Shown here one piece after another: positions 24,067 through 36,420 of a stretch of DNA of 64,000 nucleotides. Position numbers and translations under genes: made by a program. This DNA is from Cryptomeria japonica. Lineage: Eukaryota; Streptophyta; Pinopsida; Cupressales; Cupressaceae. The notes below the pieces were generated by a model. That model had not been told where the DNA came from, ran no database searches, and saw only the letters and a program-made list of their open reading frames with translations. Each line of letters opens with the position of its first letter. The first letter of the stretch is position 1. Where the stretch lies: the NCBI RefSeq assembly GCF_030272615.1, contig NC_081405.1:574211252-574275251 (forward strand), given 5' to 3'.

Positions 24067-24875
24067 ACTTTCATATTTACTTGAAAGCTTCATTTTCAGA
24101 AATTCACCTTTTATGCCTCAAGTGTTTCTTTCCACCAAACATTTTTACTGAGAAAATATTTCCATGTGTACATATCCTCTTTACCCAAATTTACTCCCCT
24201 TTGCATAAATAGATCATCTTACTAGACAATCCTACTTAGAGAATTAATTTGTGCTTTGAAATAACAAATTTTTTTACAAAAATTAGCCCCTTTCGTGAAA
24301 AATTAGCCCCTTGTGCAATGGGTAAGATCACGACCATCCTTGGTGTTAACACAATCCATCTACCTTTGAATATCTATCGTGACCTTCCTGCAAAAGAACA
24401 AACACAAAACCAATTAAGACATCTGATTCTGTGGTAGCCTTGCCAGTGTAGCTGCATTCCTCTCATGCCATAATCTATCAGGCCCAACAAATAAAACATA
24501 TCGGCTTCATCATGCTTTGACAAATTTCACCTTGTCATGGCGCCAAAACAGTTCTCATCGCACCTTTAACATACAACGATCACTATTTAAACCTCCCTAC
24601 TTTGACATCGGACAAAGGACGTTTACGAGAGCAAACTGATATCAGTTGCTCTTTTATTCTGCGGCACAAATAATGCAATTCTTTTCTAGAATTCCTTTCA
24701 CTTACCATTTACATTTACACGATATACAATAATTAAATTTTGCAGATTAGTGTACACACGTTTAGTTTTACGAATGAAATTGCATTTCTCTTTTTTGAAT
24801 AATTGAAATCGAAAAATCTCATTTCAGCAAGTGCAGTTATCTTAACATTGAACCTTTACGAAATATCATATTGTT
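24067..24875. other. Right flank of element C
   Basis: Continuation of the sequence interrupted by element C (after TSD AAAAC). No convincing gene or repeat; composition is AT-rich with short C-rich stretches. Confidence 0.4.
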
Positions 24876-25438
24876 GAATTATATATATGATGATAATGAG
24901 TTGGGCAAATACGGATTATAATTATTTACTGTTTAAAATATAAATTTTAAGTATAGATAAATGAAAAATATTCAAGTAGTAAAAGATAATTACTAAAATA
25001 TTTTTTTTGTTGGGTATAATATATTACAAAATTTATATACTAATATAAATTTCCATTCAGTTTGGATCTATGATATCAGTTTAGAGCTATTCAACGTTTC
25101 ACATATTAATTTATATATGAAAGATAATCAAAAGATCTAATTTCAATTATATAAACAAACAAAAACATTCTCTACATCATACCTAGTCTCATTATCGTTT
25201 AACAAACTAAACACCTACATAGACCCTAATCTTTAATTACCTAAATTAATTTGTATTTCTTAATTCAATGAATTGGCCTGGATAGCGCTTTACAGAAGTG
25301 AAAATTTTCCTTGAAAGTACTATTCGAAGATTTGATCATTAATGTTAATCGATTTTCCAAAAACCTAATTATTAGATGTTGCGTCTTTCTGGTCGCATTC
25401 GTATGTATTCATTCGCAACTCTTAATTTATTGATACGA

Positions 25439-25448
25439 TATATATAAA
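25439..25448 (+). promoter_or_regulatory. Possible TATA box of the RING gene
   Basis: TATATATAAA lies about 60-70 bp upstream of the likely start codon at 25510. The paralog at 58.7 kb has the weaker GATATACATGAAA at the same place. In AT-rich DNA such a motif can arise by chance. Confidence 0.35.
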
Positions 25449-25509
25449 GTTGCGTGAGATTGGCTTCATCAAGTATTTGAAGTTACATGTCAATAAATCT
25501 GTTAAGAAA

Positions 25510-25917
25510 ATGGCACAGCAAGCAGGAGCAGATGAGATCGTTAATGGCAATAATAGAGAGGCTTTTGATATGAGTCGTGCTTTAACCGACCTAAACAATA
25601 ATGTGTGTGTGTTGAAAAGTGTTTTGGTTGGAGAGATAACAGCCTACGAAGCGGACCCGCAAAATCAAGCTGATAAGTTTGCATTTCATCTTAACATGTT
25701 TAACAATGTTGCCGATTCATTCAACCAGGAGGTTAAGGCTTTAGATCTCGAATTGGGCAGCTATTTTATATGGCACAAACCCTGGGCTGAATACATAGGA
25801 TACTTTAATTCACTAGAAAACATTGATCTCATTTTGGACGAAGCAATTGATTTAATTTGGCAACATTGGTTACCTGATCTGGAAGAAGAGTGGAGAGACA
25901 TAGGGAGAGAGAGATAA
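25510..25917 (+). CDS. N-terminal part of RING-H2 gene copy 1, family unknown
   Basis: The frame is open from 25450, but the ATG at 25510 (AAAATGGC context, MAQQAGADEIV) is preferred because the paralog at 58767 begins at the same place (MAHQGDVDQT). It encodes 135 residues: a polar start, then probably helical acidic sequence (YEADPQNQADKFAFHLNMF, then LELGSYFIWHKPWAEYIG) ending LPDLEEEWRDIGRER, then TAA. I recognise no domain. The RING domain starts in another frame at 25890, overlapping the last codons. Either a small indel in the GA-rich stretch at 25886-25915 broke one protein of about 225 residues, or the parts are separate. Conservation in the 58.9-kb copy (MYEAVPPNEVDNFAFDLN) suggests this was a real coding exon. 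Confidence 0.55.
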   Translation: MAQQAGADEIVNGNNREAFDMSRALTDLNNNVCVLKSVLVGEITAYEADPQNQADKFAFHLNMFNNVADSFNQEVKALDLELGSYFIWHKPWAEYIGYFNSLENIDLILDEAIDLIWQHWLPDLEEEWRDIGRER

Positions 25918-26192
25918 GACAAGTGGTGGAAGATCTACCGAGCATAAAAATTTCAGGAGATCATCTTAATGAAAATATTACGTGTGTTATTTGTTTATCT
26001 GATTTTGAAGGGGTAGAAGAGGCGTGCCAATTGCGTTGCCATGAACGCCACATATTTCACAGGGAATGCATTGAAAAATGGTTGAAGAGGCAAAATCAGT
26101 GTCCCATGTGCAGGGGGGCCGTATTTTGGAGGAAAGTTGTTAGAGATAGAGAGATTGGTACACTTAGAGTTGCTCTGCACTTGTATAATTAG
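25890..26192 (+). CDS. RING-H2 zinc-finger protein (E3 ubiquitin ligase-like), copy 1
   Basis: 100 residues from the ATG at 25890. After a charged helix (ERHREREIRQVVEDLP) comes a complete RING-H2: C32, C35, C50, H54, H57, C60, C71, C74 in CVIC...C-x3-H-IFHREC...CPMC, with Trp64 in the usual place for E2 contact. RING-H2 domains bind E2 enzymes and promote ubiquitin transfer; the substrate is unknown. No membrane segment is visible. This is the only RING copy here with all ligands. Its frame carries TGA at about 25873, so it reads alone or was frameshifted from the N-terminal part. Expression is unproven. Confidence 0.65.
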   Translation: MERHREREIRQVVEDLPSIKISGDHLNENITCVICLSDFEGVEEACQLRCHERHIFHRECIEKWLKRQNQCPMCRGAVFWRKVVRDREIGTLRVALHLYN

Positions 26193-27502
26193 TTGAGTTA
26201 CTAAATATTTCTTGTTTATATTTTGATAATAGCAAATCATTTTAAATTTTTAGTAGCTGTATTAGCAGTCTATCTAAACATTAGAAGTATTAATGAGTGG
26301 GAAATCAGTTATTGTTCTTACCTTCAAATCCACGAATGTTTCTGTAAGTCTTGGAAAAGATGAATGCCTCTTGATTTCCTTGATTAACATACCAGCAACG
26401 ATTCCCTACACCTAAATCATTCCATCCTATATACGTGGAAACCCACATTTTTGAATTCTGCATCGCACAGCATAGTCTATAAAATTTATTTTCTTTCCCC
26501 CATTTCATAAAACATCAAACTCGCAAATATTCTTTCACAAAATTGGAGATTTCGAATAGGGTTTGGAAATTGATCAAGCTTATAGAATAGAGGATTTTTG
26601 ACAGAAATTGGCGTTGCACTTCTTTCATGTAAACAATTCTTAGAACCCAGTCAAAAGGCAGATGAGTTTTTTGACAAAATATCCTCTCAAGGGATATTGA
26701 AATGTTTATAGATGAATTGTTTGACAAAATACCCTAGGAGAAATGCTGTCTCTGGTGATATCAAAATGTTTGTTTAAAGGTCCCAAGAAGACGTAGTCGT
26801 GTAGAATGCCGTGATGGCATTATACACAAAATGGATTTGGTAAGAAGGCATTTAGCAGTTATGGATTTGGTGAGAAGGCAGTTAGCAGTTATAATAAAAA
26901 GAAGATAGGATTTATGCTACGCACTAAAAATGCAGCTACCTTGACCTCTTAGATCATTACCTTAGATATTCTTTGCGGAAGATTTTATTTTTAGATGCAC
27001 CTCACCTCCTATGACTGAAATAATTATTAATGTATTTTGTCAGTGGCTTTACTCTTTGATTGTCACATACCTTTTGCAGGGTTCAATTTTAGTTGAACTT
27101 GTTTTGTTATTTTATTCATACTTGAATCATGTAATTGTAGCTTGGTTGCAATATAAATGGATATTTAGTATTTACACTTGATACTGTTCTTGCACTAGTT
27201 CCTCTTGAATATGACTGTTTTACTACCTTCTCAACAAAATGCATCCTTGGGCTACCATTATGACAATCTAAAAGAAGGAAACACTCTTGCCAATATTACA
27301 TCTGATAAAATTATTTGAATATTCCAGCTATATCCAGCCAGTTTCTCATTCTCAATCTACTCACACCTGAAATAGATATTTTAACTGGGAACATTTTCTT
27401 AAGATGGTAAACAAGTTTTTATATGTAAACGAATATCTCGTAACCTGTTGTCCAAAAACGCTGTCCTTGGGTCACCCCTTCCCAAAATCTCCAACAAACA
27501 CT

Positions 27503-27668
27503 GAAAAATTACAACCACTGTAATAAAATATAAAATATCTGTAAATACGTGAAAAAGCTCAAAATGATTCAGCTTTCAATACTATGAAAAATTACAACCA
27601 CTGTAATTAAATATAAAATATCTGTAAATAGGTGAAAAAGTTCAAAATGATTCAGCTTTCAATACTAC
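27503..27668. repeat. Tandem duplication, 83-bp unit x2
   Basis: GAAAAATTACAACCACTGTAA at 27503 recurs at 27586, and the whole 83-bp unit through GATTCAGCTTTCAATACTA is nearly identical. Non-coding. Confidence 0.88.
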
Positions 27669-29079
27669 CAAAGTTTTCAATGCCGATTCCAAAAATCTTT
27701 TGACAGCTTTAAATTGTCCTCTCTCTCCTCTAGAAAATTGCCTCATATCTCTTCTAAACGTGATTAGTCATCATATATCTTTCATTTAATTGTGTCAGTC
27801 ATATTTACTATATTTAATAGATTGTCTTTTATTTAGACTCCACAATTTAATTGTTATATTTACAAATAGTTTTATTTCTAGTATAATTGTACCAGATTTG
27901 TTATACCATGTTATTTTTATCTATAGTTTTCTCCACTTTATTTTTTCTTACAGATGCCACCTAGAACTTCTCCAATATTATCAACCTCTAAGTATTCTCA
28001 TTAATGATATGATCTACTTCTCTCGCTCTACCATTTTCTTAATTAGGTTTAAAGAAACTTAATTAACATATAATAATGAAATATTGGAATAGTACTGTAG
28101 AGGAAAATAATCACTTTCCTAGAGTATTGTCTAGGTCAACTAATTGAATTAAGAAATGAAAATTAATTTAGATAATCACTTTTCATTGAGTGATTTCTAA
28201 TTTACCTCATGTGTAACCTTTGTATTTTAATTTCATGCATGATTCACTTAACAAATCAAGGATTGTTGGGCTCAAGTATGCTTATAAGTTGTTCAATTAT
28301 GTGTTTAAGAGAAATACTCTATGCTTAGACTCTTCATGTGTACTATGATGATGAGCAAAAACTATTTAAGATATACAATGGATTGTTGCAATTCAAAACA
28401 TATTGCTCTTTAGATAGTTTAAGAGAGCATGGAATAAGATGGAAGGTAGGTATAATAGATGTATAAGACTCATGGATAAGGAGAGAGGAAGTAAACAAAT
28501 AAAAAATATGAGAAGGTAATACTATGCAAACAATGTCCTCATAAGGTTTAGGTTTAGAAATATTAAGAAATAAAAGCTTGTATCATGTTCATAAAAGAAA
28601 TGTCAAATTGAATACTCATAGAATATAAATAGTCAAGACAATAATTGAAATATTGAAAGAAATTTGATTTATTATTATTATTTATTGTTCTAAATTAGTT
28701 ATCAATAAAATGCAATCAATACAAAATTATATTTAACATGTAATTTCAAATCAAAATAAATAAAACTATTGTTTTCTATTACAGGGCCCTGAACCCTCAC
28801 AAAACACAACAAAATCAAAATTAGAGAGCAACAACGCAGCTACTCACTTCAAACAACCAGACATTCAACAAAACAAAATTGTTAATATAAAATTGAAAAT
28901 AAATAATTAGATGATAAAATAATTATTAATATTTAATTTTATCTTTCCATTAATAAGTCAACTTAAATTTTAATCTCCTTATTTTAAAATTTTCTATATT
29001 TTCACTTTATTTTTAAGCTGATAGGCTTTTAGTGGGGGCTTTTGACCAATCACTTTTCCCAGCGAGCGGCAGGTGGGTG

Positions 29080-29960
29080 GTAAGTGATGGCAAATGAAAA
29101 TCGGTTAACCCTAATCTGTAATTTTCTTCTCTTTTGTTTTTCGGTCTTCACTTTCCTGTGAATTGTTTTTGTTCTGCAAGTTTTCCGTTGATTAGGGTTT
29201 AGTTTGTCATGCGTGCATCCATCTCCAAGTCTTGGTTTGATTAAAATTTTGTTTGGCGTTCGTTAAGTGCAGGATTGGGTTGCGAGTGCATTTGGTGAAT
29301 GCATTAGAGTAGTTACCTATATTTTTTTAAGTATCTCTATGATACCATAATAGTCGACTCAATATTTATTTAAGAAGAGGCCAATCATAGATAATTATGG
29401 ACCTTAGTTACGAGTTGATTTCCAAAATAGTAGTGCTATGTGAATTATTTTCTATATTTCTAAGTCGATTAGTCTCTTGTGATTAATCTACTCAAGTCTT
29501 TAGGTTTGGTGATTTATTTAGAAATCTCCAAGAGTTTAGAGGAATCAGACTGCCAAACGCATGGTCTCTCTAAACAAACTCCTAATATTATTTTTCTGCA
29601 ATTTTTGTTTGTTTTCCTTTCTTTATTAGGGTTTCATTTCACATTGGTTGAGTTCAACTATTTGCGAAGTGCATTTTTTGAATGCAATAGAGGTGGTTGA
29701 GGTGCACTATTTTGACCGCCTACAAGAGGTTTCTTTCTTTAATGTTAACCCAATTTGTAATTTATTGAAGGTAAAGATCATCTCCAATTTTCCTGTTCTT
29801 GTAATGTTAACCTAATTTGTAATTTATTAAATCAAATCGGTTTCTGTAATTTTCTTCTCTTTTGTTTTCCTGTACTCATTTTCCTATGAATTGTTTTTAC
29901 TCTACAAGTTTTCAATCGATTAGGGTTTAGTTTGGTGGTTGTCGTGGGTAGTGAATTAGT
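29080..29960 (+). repeat. Duplicated leader/promoter-like block
   Basis: A block with TGTAATTTTCTTCTCTTTTG, GAATTGTTTTTNNTCTNCAAG and GATTAGGGTTTAGTTTG occurs at about 29113-29215 and again at about 29846-29935; a diverged third copy lies at about 38235-38340. Pyrimidine-rich sequence followed by TTAGGGTTT (telo-box-like) is common in plant 5' untranslated regions and promoters. The third copy lies upstream of the RPA70 relic, so these may be remains of that gene's 5' region. Confidence 0.5.
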
Positions 29961-30000
29961 CCTTCTTGTATTCTTCAACAATGTTCTGCTTTAATTTAGC

Positions 30001-30449
30001 ATTGGCCACCCTTTTTATCCTCTATTAATTTTTTTAATGATGCATTTTCACTTGTTGGTTCCCATAGAATAGTGACACAAATAATTGAACAAAATTTTAT
30101 AATGAATAGATGGATCCAAGAAAGAGAGGGCGTTAACACTATCATGAGGAAGCTTTTCGAAGAGAGCAACAAGATAAAGGAGAACCTCAAAAGGGTTATT
30201 GATTAGTTGGAATGTAGAATGGTTAGGAAGTCCATAACCCCTCCTCCTATTGTTGTCACTCCTGTTTCCACCATTCCTAGTATGGGGAATGATGATGACA
30301 ATAGTATTAACCAACTCAGAATCTAGCCTCTTCATATACCCAGTATTGAACAGTTAATTGATCCACTAGGTGCTTTTGAACTAGGAGATAAAAACCTTAA
30401 GTGGAATGATAATCAAGATGAATGGGTTGCATGGGTAGATATTGATTAG
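30001..30449 (+). pseudogene. Unrecognised coding remnant
   Basis: One frame is readable from about 30001 to the TAG at 30447-30449, interrupted only by TAG at 30204-30206 and 30324-30326. Pieces read IEQNFIMNRWIQEREGV and KLFEESNKIKENLKRV (charged, helical), then a Pro-rich SITPPPIVVTPV, then an acidic end DNQDEWVAWVDID. I do not recognise the family. The order helix, Pro-rich linker, acidic tail and the absence of frameshifts suggest a true former exon. Confidence 0.4.
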
Positions 30450-31209
30450 AGATGTTTAGCCACTGTCTCATGGGTTTACTTCTTATTTTGATAATATTTT
30501 AATATTTGAAGTGATCTTCATACTTTTCGAACTGTATTCTTATATGTAGAACTCAAAAATCGGTACTGTGATTTTTTGTCTTGGTGTACCTATTACAATT
30601 AACATAAAAGAAATATCCACACGACCCTGTGAAGTTTCTCTTTTGATTCACTTTACATTTTTTGGGGTTTCCTTCTGCCCCATTGTAATGAACACATAAA
30701 TGAATACATATGAGTGTTGAAAATTACAGAGGTCCGCTATATTAAAAAATTATAAATTGTCTTAAAATTACACTAAGAAAACTTTTGTAGCCAGTCAAAA
30801 TAGCTTGTTGTGAAACATCAAATATGATTAACATAGTAATTTATTGCATTTAAGAGGCTATATCATCTAATTGAGAAGAAAAAATGTCATTCACCCTTGA
30901 GATTTTTGTTGAGCCACTTTTCTTTAGAACATACCCTCTTACGTATGACATCATTTTGATGTATTGGATTATTTGAGCTAAATAATTGTAAGATTGGATT
31001 CTTTGGATGTTTATAAGTAGCTATAAGATATGTTAAAACAATTAGCAAATATTTTTCTCACTTTAATGGTGTATAGTTAGGTATGACTAAAATTGAATTA
31101 AACTAATTGTATAGTTGATGGTGCTATTTGTCTATGCTTTTTAGTTTATTGAATCTTAGATTTTTTTATGTTTTTCCATTTGTAGATTTCTTTGTTTTGT
31201 ATTATTATA
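30450..31209. other. Intergenic, left flank of element D
   Basis: AT-rich with no coding region. It ends in the 5-bp target site TTATA (31205-31209) of element D. Confidence 0.5.
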
Positions 31210-32284
31210 TGTTGGTAATATCGTGGAATTGATTATGTGTTGCATTGATGTTTTGTCATTGATGTCAACACTAGCTGTTATGGTTTGTTACCAGTAGAAG
31301 AACTCGCGTTACCAGTAAGGGTTTAAGGTTTTAACGGTAGAGATTTAACTGAGAATCTTTGACAGGATGCATAAGTGATGTTAGTGCAGCTTCTAGATGG
31401 AATTCAAGATGTAGAAGGTGATCTTTGATCATGCCTCAACTGATTTGTGACATTTCTTTGGCATGGAGAATGTAATTAGGTCTGGTAACTATTTAGGTTA
31501 TGGACTGGTATCATGTTAATGTGTTCTCTACATGTTACTGGGATGTTTTATGGATTTGTTAATATTGTTTTGGTCTAAAGCCGACATGGCATATCATTGA
31601 AATATGGATGTATGTGATGATCTTATTGTAATATCGTTTAGGTGGCCGACCTAATCAGTTTAGGCCTTAAGGTTTGTATAAATTGATATAAGATCTCATT
31701 GTAGATCATGGTGGCAATGGTCATGGTCATGGAATAAAATACCATATGCGAAGGAGATTTGGTTAATCATAGGTGATCGAATTGGGTTTAAGTAAGAGGT
31801 CAAAGGCCTCTGCTATTGAGTATAACCAGGATTATAATCAGGCATGGTAGATGCTGTCTCTGGCAGTTCAATCTTATGGATTGTTGTCCAATTATTTTGA
31901 GGTGGTTATAACCTCTCTGTGGTTAGTGAGACTCTTTTTTAATGAGCAGTATGCTCTAGGCAGTGTGCCTTCCTACATGTCCAGGCCCCTTATTGTATCA
32001 CATACTTTCTACAAAAGTATCATCTAACTGTGGGTAGGCTTCCCACTGTGGTTTTTCCTTTTATCGGGATTTCCATGTACAAATCATGGTGTTATGTGGT
32101 ATAGTTGTATTGTGTTAATTCTCTATTTCATTCTTAAGTTTTATTGCTTACTGGTATCTATTTCTTCTTTTTCGGTATTCAATGTTTATGTGCTCTAGTT
32201 AAAGGTTAGAAAGTGGTTTGATTAGCATAATCTGTTAACAACTGAGTCACCCCCCCTCTCAGTTGTCCACCAGTTATCCTAACA
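31210..32284 (+). repeat. 5' LTR of element D
   Basis: 1,075 bp, TGTTGGTAATATCG to CCAGTTATCCTAACA. It matches 36807-37880 along its full length. Confidence 0.95.
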
Positions 32285-32286
32285 AT

Positions 32287-32298
32287 TGGTATCAGAGC
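32287..32298 (+). other. Primer-binding site of element D
   Basis: TGGTATCAGAGC, complementary to the initiator tRNA-Met 3' end, two bases after the 5' LTR. Confidence 0.95.
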
Positions 32299-32339
32299 TT
32301 TGGTCCTCTTTTGCAGAAGTTTAACTGCTTGAGGTAGAT

Positions 32340-33230
32340 CCTATTGCAACTAATAGTTCAAATCCACCGACAACTATTTTTAGAAGAGAAATCCCTAAGC
32401 TTGATGGAACAAATTATGAGATATGGAAAATCCAAATGGAGACTCATCTTAGAAGCCCTAGCAAGGATATTTGGGAGATCAATGAGAAATGATATACACC
32501 TTATGATTTGTCATCTAGTAATCCTGCTCCTGCAGACTTGGACAAGAATATTGAAAATGATTGCAGAGCAAGAGAATCCCTCTTGTGTGCACTCACTGAT
32601 CAACAAATCATGAGATTGATTGATAAATCATCTGCAAAGGTTATGTGGGTAAATTGCAAAATATGAATGAAGGTGACCCTACTGTCAAAATTGCTAAACT
32701 TGATGGTTACTGGTAAGTTATGAGAACTTGAAGATGGAAGATAATGAAAGAATTTCTATATTTATGGAAAGAGTAAATGAGATTATCATGGGAATTCAAT
32801 GTTGTAGAGGATCTCTGAGTGAAGATGAAATAGTTTCTAAAGTCTTGAGAGCCCTTTCACCAGCTTACAAGATGAAGGAAACTACAATTAATGAATTGAG
32901 AACAATGGAAAACACTTAAATTAACAGAGACATTCTGATTCCAAAATCATCTACTTTTGAGCTTGAAGAATTTGGACCCTCTAGAGCTGCAAAATCTGAA
33001 CTTTCTTTACACACATAATCATCTACTGAAAAAAGTGATTTGAAATCCTTATATGTAAAACAATTTGAAGATATGAGGAAAGAGGATGAAGAATTTGAGC
33101 AACTTGAAGCCTTATTTGCTAGAAGAGTACCTAAAGGACCGACATGAAGTAAGTATGAAGTAAAACCACCTTCTAAATGTTTTGCATGTAATAAGATTGG
33201 TCATTTGGCATCTAGATGTCCTGAAAGGAA
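32340..33230 (+). pseudogene. Element D gag (decayed)
   Basis: Copia Gag. The N-terminal block REIPKLDGTNYEIWKIQ reads at about 32382-32440, with DQQIMRLIDKSSAKVMW at about 32599-32647 after a stop. The part at 32728-32919 reads MKMEDNERISIFMERVNEI. A CCHC knuckle, C-x2-C-x4-H-x4-C (CFACNKIGHLASRC), is at 33178-33219. At least four in-frame breaks separate the pieces. Confidence 0.88.
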
Positions 33231-34707
33231 TACAGGATTTGAAGAAAGGGTTAAGAAATCATTTAAGCCTAATCAGAATAGATATAGATTCAATAAAAAC
33301 AAACAATGCTACATAGCAGATGAGGAAGGATTAAGTGATGACTCAGAGGATGAACCGACAACAGACTCTGCTAGTGGATCCGGTAATGGAAAGGAATTTG
33401 TGTTCTATGCTTTAAAGGAAGATGAACCAGAACCGGCTATCAAGAATGAAGAACATGCCCTGGCAGCAAAAGTTGAAGACAAGGATGAATGGGTAATTGA
33501 TAGTGGATGCTCACATCATATGAGTAGAGATAAAAGAAATTTTTTGTCCTTACAAGAATACAATGGCGGTCAAGTCAGATTTGGAGATGACAAAGTATGT
33601 ATGATCAAAGGTAGAGGTATTATTTCTTTGGATAGCAAACATAATATTGATAATGTCTATTATGTAGAAGGTTTAAAGCATAATATTTTAAGTGTTGGTC
33701 AATTGGTCAACAAGGGATTCCAACTTCAGTTTAAAGATAGAAAATGCAAAATTATTAACAAAACTAGTTTGGAGATTGCAACCGGTACTCAGACTGGAGG
33801 TAATATCTTTCACTTGAACACTAGTAATAGGACATGTTTGATTGCTGATATTGATGAGAGTTGGCTATGGCATAAGAGGTTCTATCATGTTAATTTTGAT
33901 TGTATTGTTAAGATCAGTTCAACAAAGGCAGTTAGAGATATACCTAAGATTATAAAGACTTATAATCCAGTATGTAAGGAATGTTGATTGGGAAAGAAAG
34001 TTAGAACTTGTTTTAAAAGCATACATGATAAATCTAATGACGTGCTTGATTTGATTCATATTGACTTATGTGGTCCAACACAGACCAGAAACTTTCAAGG
34101 TGATAGATACTTCATGCTGATAATTGATGATTATTCTAGAATGATGTGGGTGACTTTTCTAAGGGAGAAGTTTGAAGCTTTTAAGAAATTCAAGATCTTT
34201 AAAGAAAAGGTGGAAATAGAAACTGGATTGAAAACCAAATGTCTAAGATCAAATCAAGGTGGTGAGTTCACTTCTCATGAAATTAATAGTTATTATGAGA
34301 TAAATGGGATTAGGAGACACTTATCTACACCACGGACTCCTCAGCAGAATGGAGTAGTGGAAAGGAAGAATAGAACCATTTTGGATGCAGCAAGAACCAT
34401 AATTATGGAAGCCAAATTGCCTCACATCTACTAGAGAGAAGCAGTGAGTACAATAGTCTACACATTCCATAGAGTTCATATCAAAGGTGAAACCGGTAAG
34501 ACCCTTTATGAATTTGGTTTGGACACACATATACTGTTAAATATTTTAGAATTTTTTGAAGTAAATGTTATATCAAAAGTGATGATTCAATTGGGAAGTT
34601 TGATCCTAGATGTGATGAAGGGATATTTCTTGGATATTCAATTTAGAGAAAAGCATCTAGATGTTATAACAAAAGATTGCAAAAAATTGTGGAGAGCGCA
34701 AATGTGA
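33205..34707 (+). pseudogene. Element D protease and integrase (decayed)
   Basis: 33205-33987 is open for 260 codons: Gag tail, acidic linker, protease active site DSGCS (33499-33513) and the pre-integrase LWHKRFYHVNFD. A TGA after CKEC is followed, in the same frame, by the integrase core (33988-34434): HIDLCGP, IIDDYSRMMWV, then LRSNQGGEF, where the usual catalytic Asp (LRSD) is Asn, and QQNGVVERKNR with the Glu retained. TAG follows PHIY where Trp is expected. Degraded C-terminal sequence continues to 34707. The Asp-to-Asn change alone should abolish integration. Confidence 0.9.
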
Positions 34708-34760
34708 AAGTGGATGAGCAATAGAGAAATCAATCTATATCATATGACAGGGAACCAGCA

Positions 34761-36420
34761 ATGCATCAACCAGTACAAGACATTGAGTTAGTTACACCAG
34801 TGCAATCAAAAAATTCAACTATGACTGATAAGCAAAATAGTGAACCTGAAGTGAAAAAGACACCAAGGTATGTAAAGTTAAATCATTCTGAAGATCAAAT
34901 CATTGGAGATATGAACAAGGGAGTTATGACAAGAAAAATATTGGCAAATGAAGAGGTATGTCTTATTTCTCAAATTGAACCGGCATCTGTTATTGAAGCT
35001 TGTAAAGATAAACATTGGTTAAAGGCTATGGAAGATGAATTAGATCAGATAGAGAAGAATAACACTTGGACTTTAGTTCCCCGGCCTAAAAAATAAGAAT
35101 GTTATTGGAACTAAATGGGTTCTTAGAAATAAACTAAATGAGGATGGTCAATTTGTAAGAAACAAGGCTAGATTTGTTTGTATAGGATATTCTCAAATGG
35201 AAGGGACTGATTATGGTGAGACATTTATGCAGCATATAAGAACTATAAGGTCTATCAAATGGATGTTAAACGTGCAATTTTGAATGATGAAATTCAAGAA
35301 GTGGTATACATTGAGCAACCTGATGGATTTTCACTAACAGATGACAAAGATATGGTTTTCAGGTTAAGGAAAGCATTATATAGATTGAAACAAGCTCCTA
35401 GAGCTTTGTATGCAAGGTTGGATAAATATATTTTGAAGATTGGTTTTACTAAAGGCAGTGTTGTCATTAATTTATATTACAAGATCATTGATGATAATAT
35501 TCTAATTATTGAAGTATTTGTTGATGATATCATTTTTGGAGGGGAAGATAAATTGTGCATGGAATTATCTAATAATATGAAGAATGAATGTGAAATGTCT
35601 ATAATTGGTGAGATGAGATTTTTCTTAGGTTTGCAGATTACTCAAAATGACAAAGGCATTTTTATCTATCAAACTAAGTATCTAAGAGAATTGTTGAAGA
35701 AGTTTGGTATGGATAATTCCAAACCGATAAGTACTCCTATGGTGACAAGTGAGAAATTCTCTATCAAAGACACATTTGCATTGGTAAATTCAACAAGGTA
35801 TAAGTCTATGATTGGTGGGTTGTTATATCTAACTCAGACTAGACTGGATATTATGATTGCAGTAAGTATTGTTTCAAGATATCAAAGTAATCCTGAATGT
35901 GGGGTAAAGAGGATATTCCAGTATTTGTAAGGAACAACATAATATGGCTTATGGTATTCTAGAGATGATAATTTCACTTTATGTGCATATATAGATTCAG
36001 ATTGGGCAGGAGATACTGATGACAAGAAGAGCACTTCTGGTGGAGCTTTCTTTCTTGGAAATAAATTGGTTTCATGGATCAGTAAAAAACATTCATGGAT
36101 TTCTTTATCTACTCTAGAAGCTGAATATGTTGGAGCGACAACTAATTGCACTCAAGTCTTGTGGATGAAGGAAATGTTGAAGGATATGAAGGTAAATTAT
36201 AGCGAACTAGTAGTTATCTATTTTAGTAACTCTACTACTATTGACATGTCTAAGAATCTAGTATTTCACTCTAAGACTAAGCACGTATCAATAAAATATA
36301 ACTTTTTAAAGGACAAGGTGGAAGAAAAGGAAGTCAAATTGATTTATGTGAACACTAAAGAATAGATTGCAGATATATTCACTAAAAGTTGTCTAAGGAA
36401 TTATTTGAGTATTTGAGAGA
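34761..36420 (+). pseudogene. Element D reverse transcriptase and RNase H (decayed)
   Basis: RT starts in 34761-35096 (HWLKAMEDELDQIEKNNTW). A damaged ~160 bp follows, then 35259-35930 with MDVKRAILNDEI, YRLKQAPRALYARLDKY, catalytic FVDD at 35517-35528, and FFLGLQI. RNase H at about 35990-36375 has SDWAGDTDDKKSTSG and STLEAEYVGA, but the usual CDNQSA reads FSNSTT, so a catalytic Asp is lost. It ends TKHVSIKYNFLKDKVEE and IADIFTK. Confidence 0.9.

Larger units (their letters stand above)
24876..28990. repeat. Segmental-duplication copy S1 (RING-finger locus)
   Basis: Collinear blocks recur at 45.7-47.5 kb: 24876-25005 with 45712-45833, 26085-26390 with 45837-46170, about 27900-28265 with 46300-46485, and 28505-28990 with 47033-47520. 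The gene part (25370-26260) recurs at 58660-59600. S1 is the most complete copy. Outside the RING gene I see no intact ORF; 26305-26727 (minus) has two open stretches without family motifs. Confidence 0.8.

Noticed and set aside
26305-26727. Two minus-strand ORFs downstream of RING copy 1, possibly exons of a convergent gene.
   Set aside because: No known motif; the S2 copy keeps only partial similarity, and there are no splice signals I trust.
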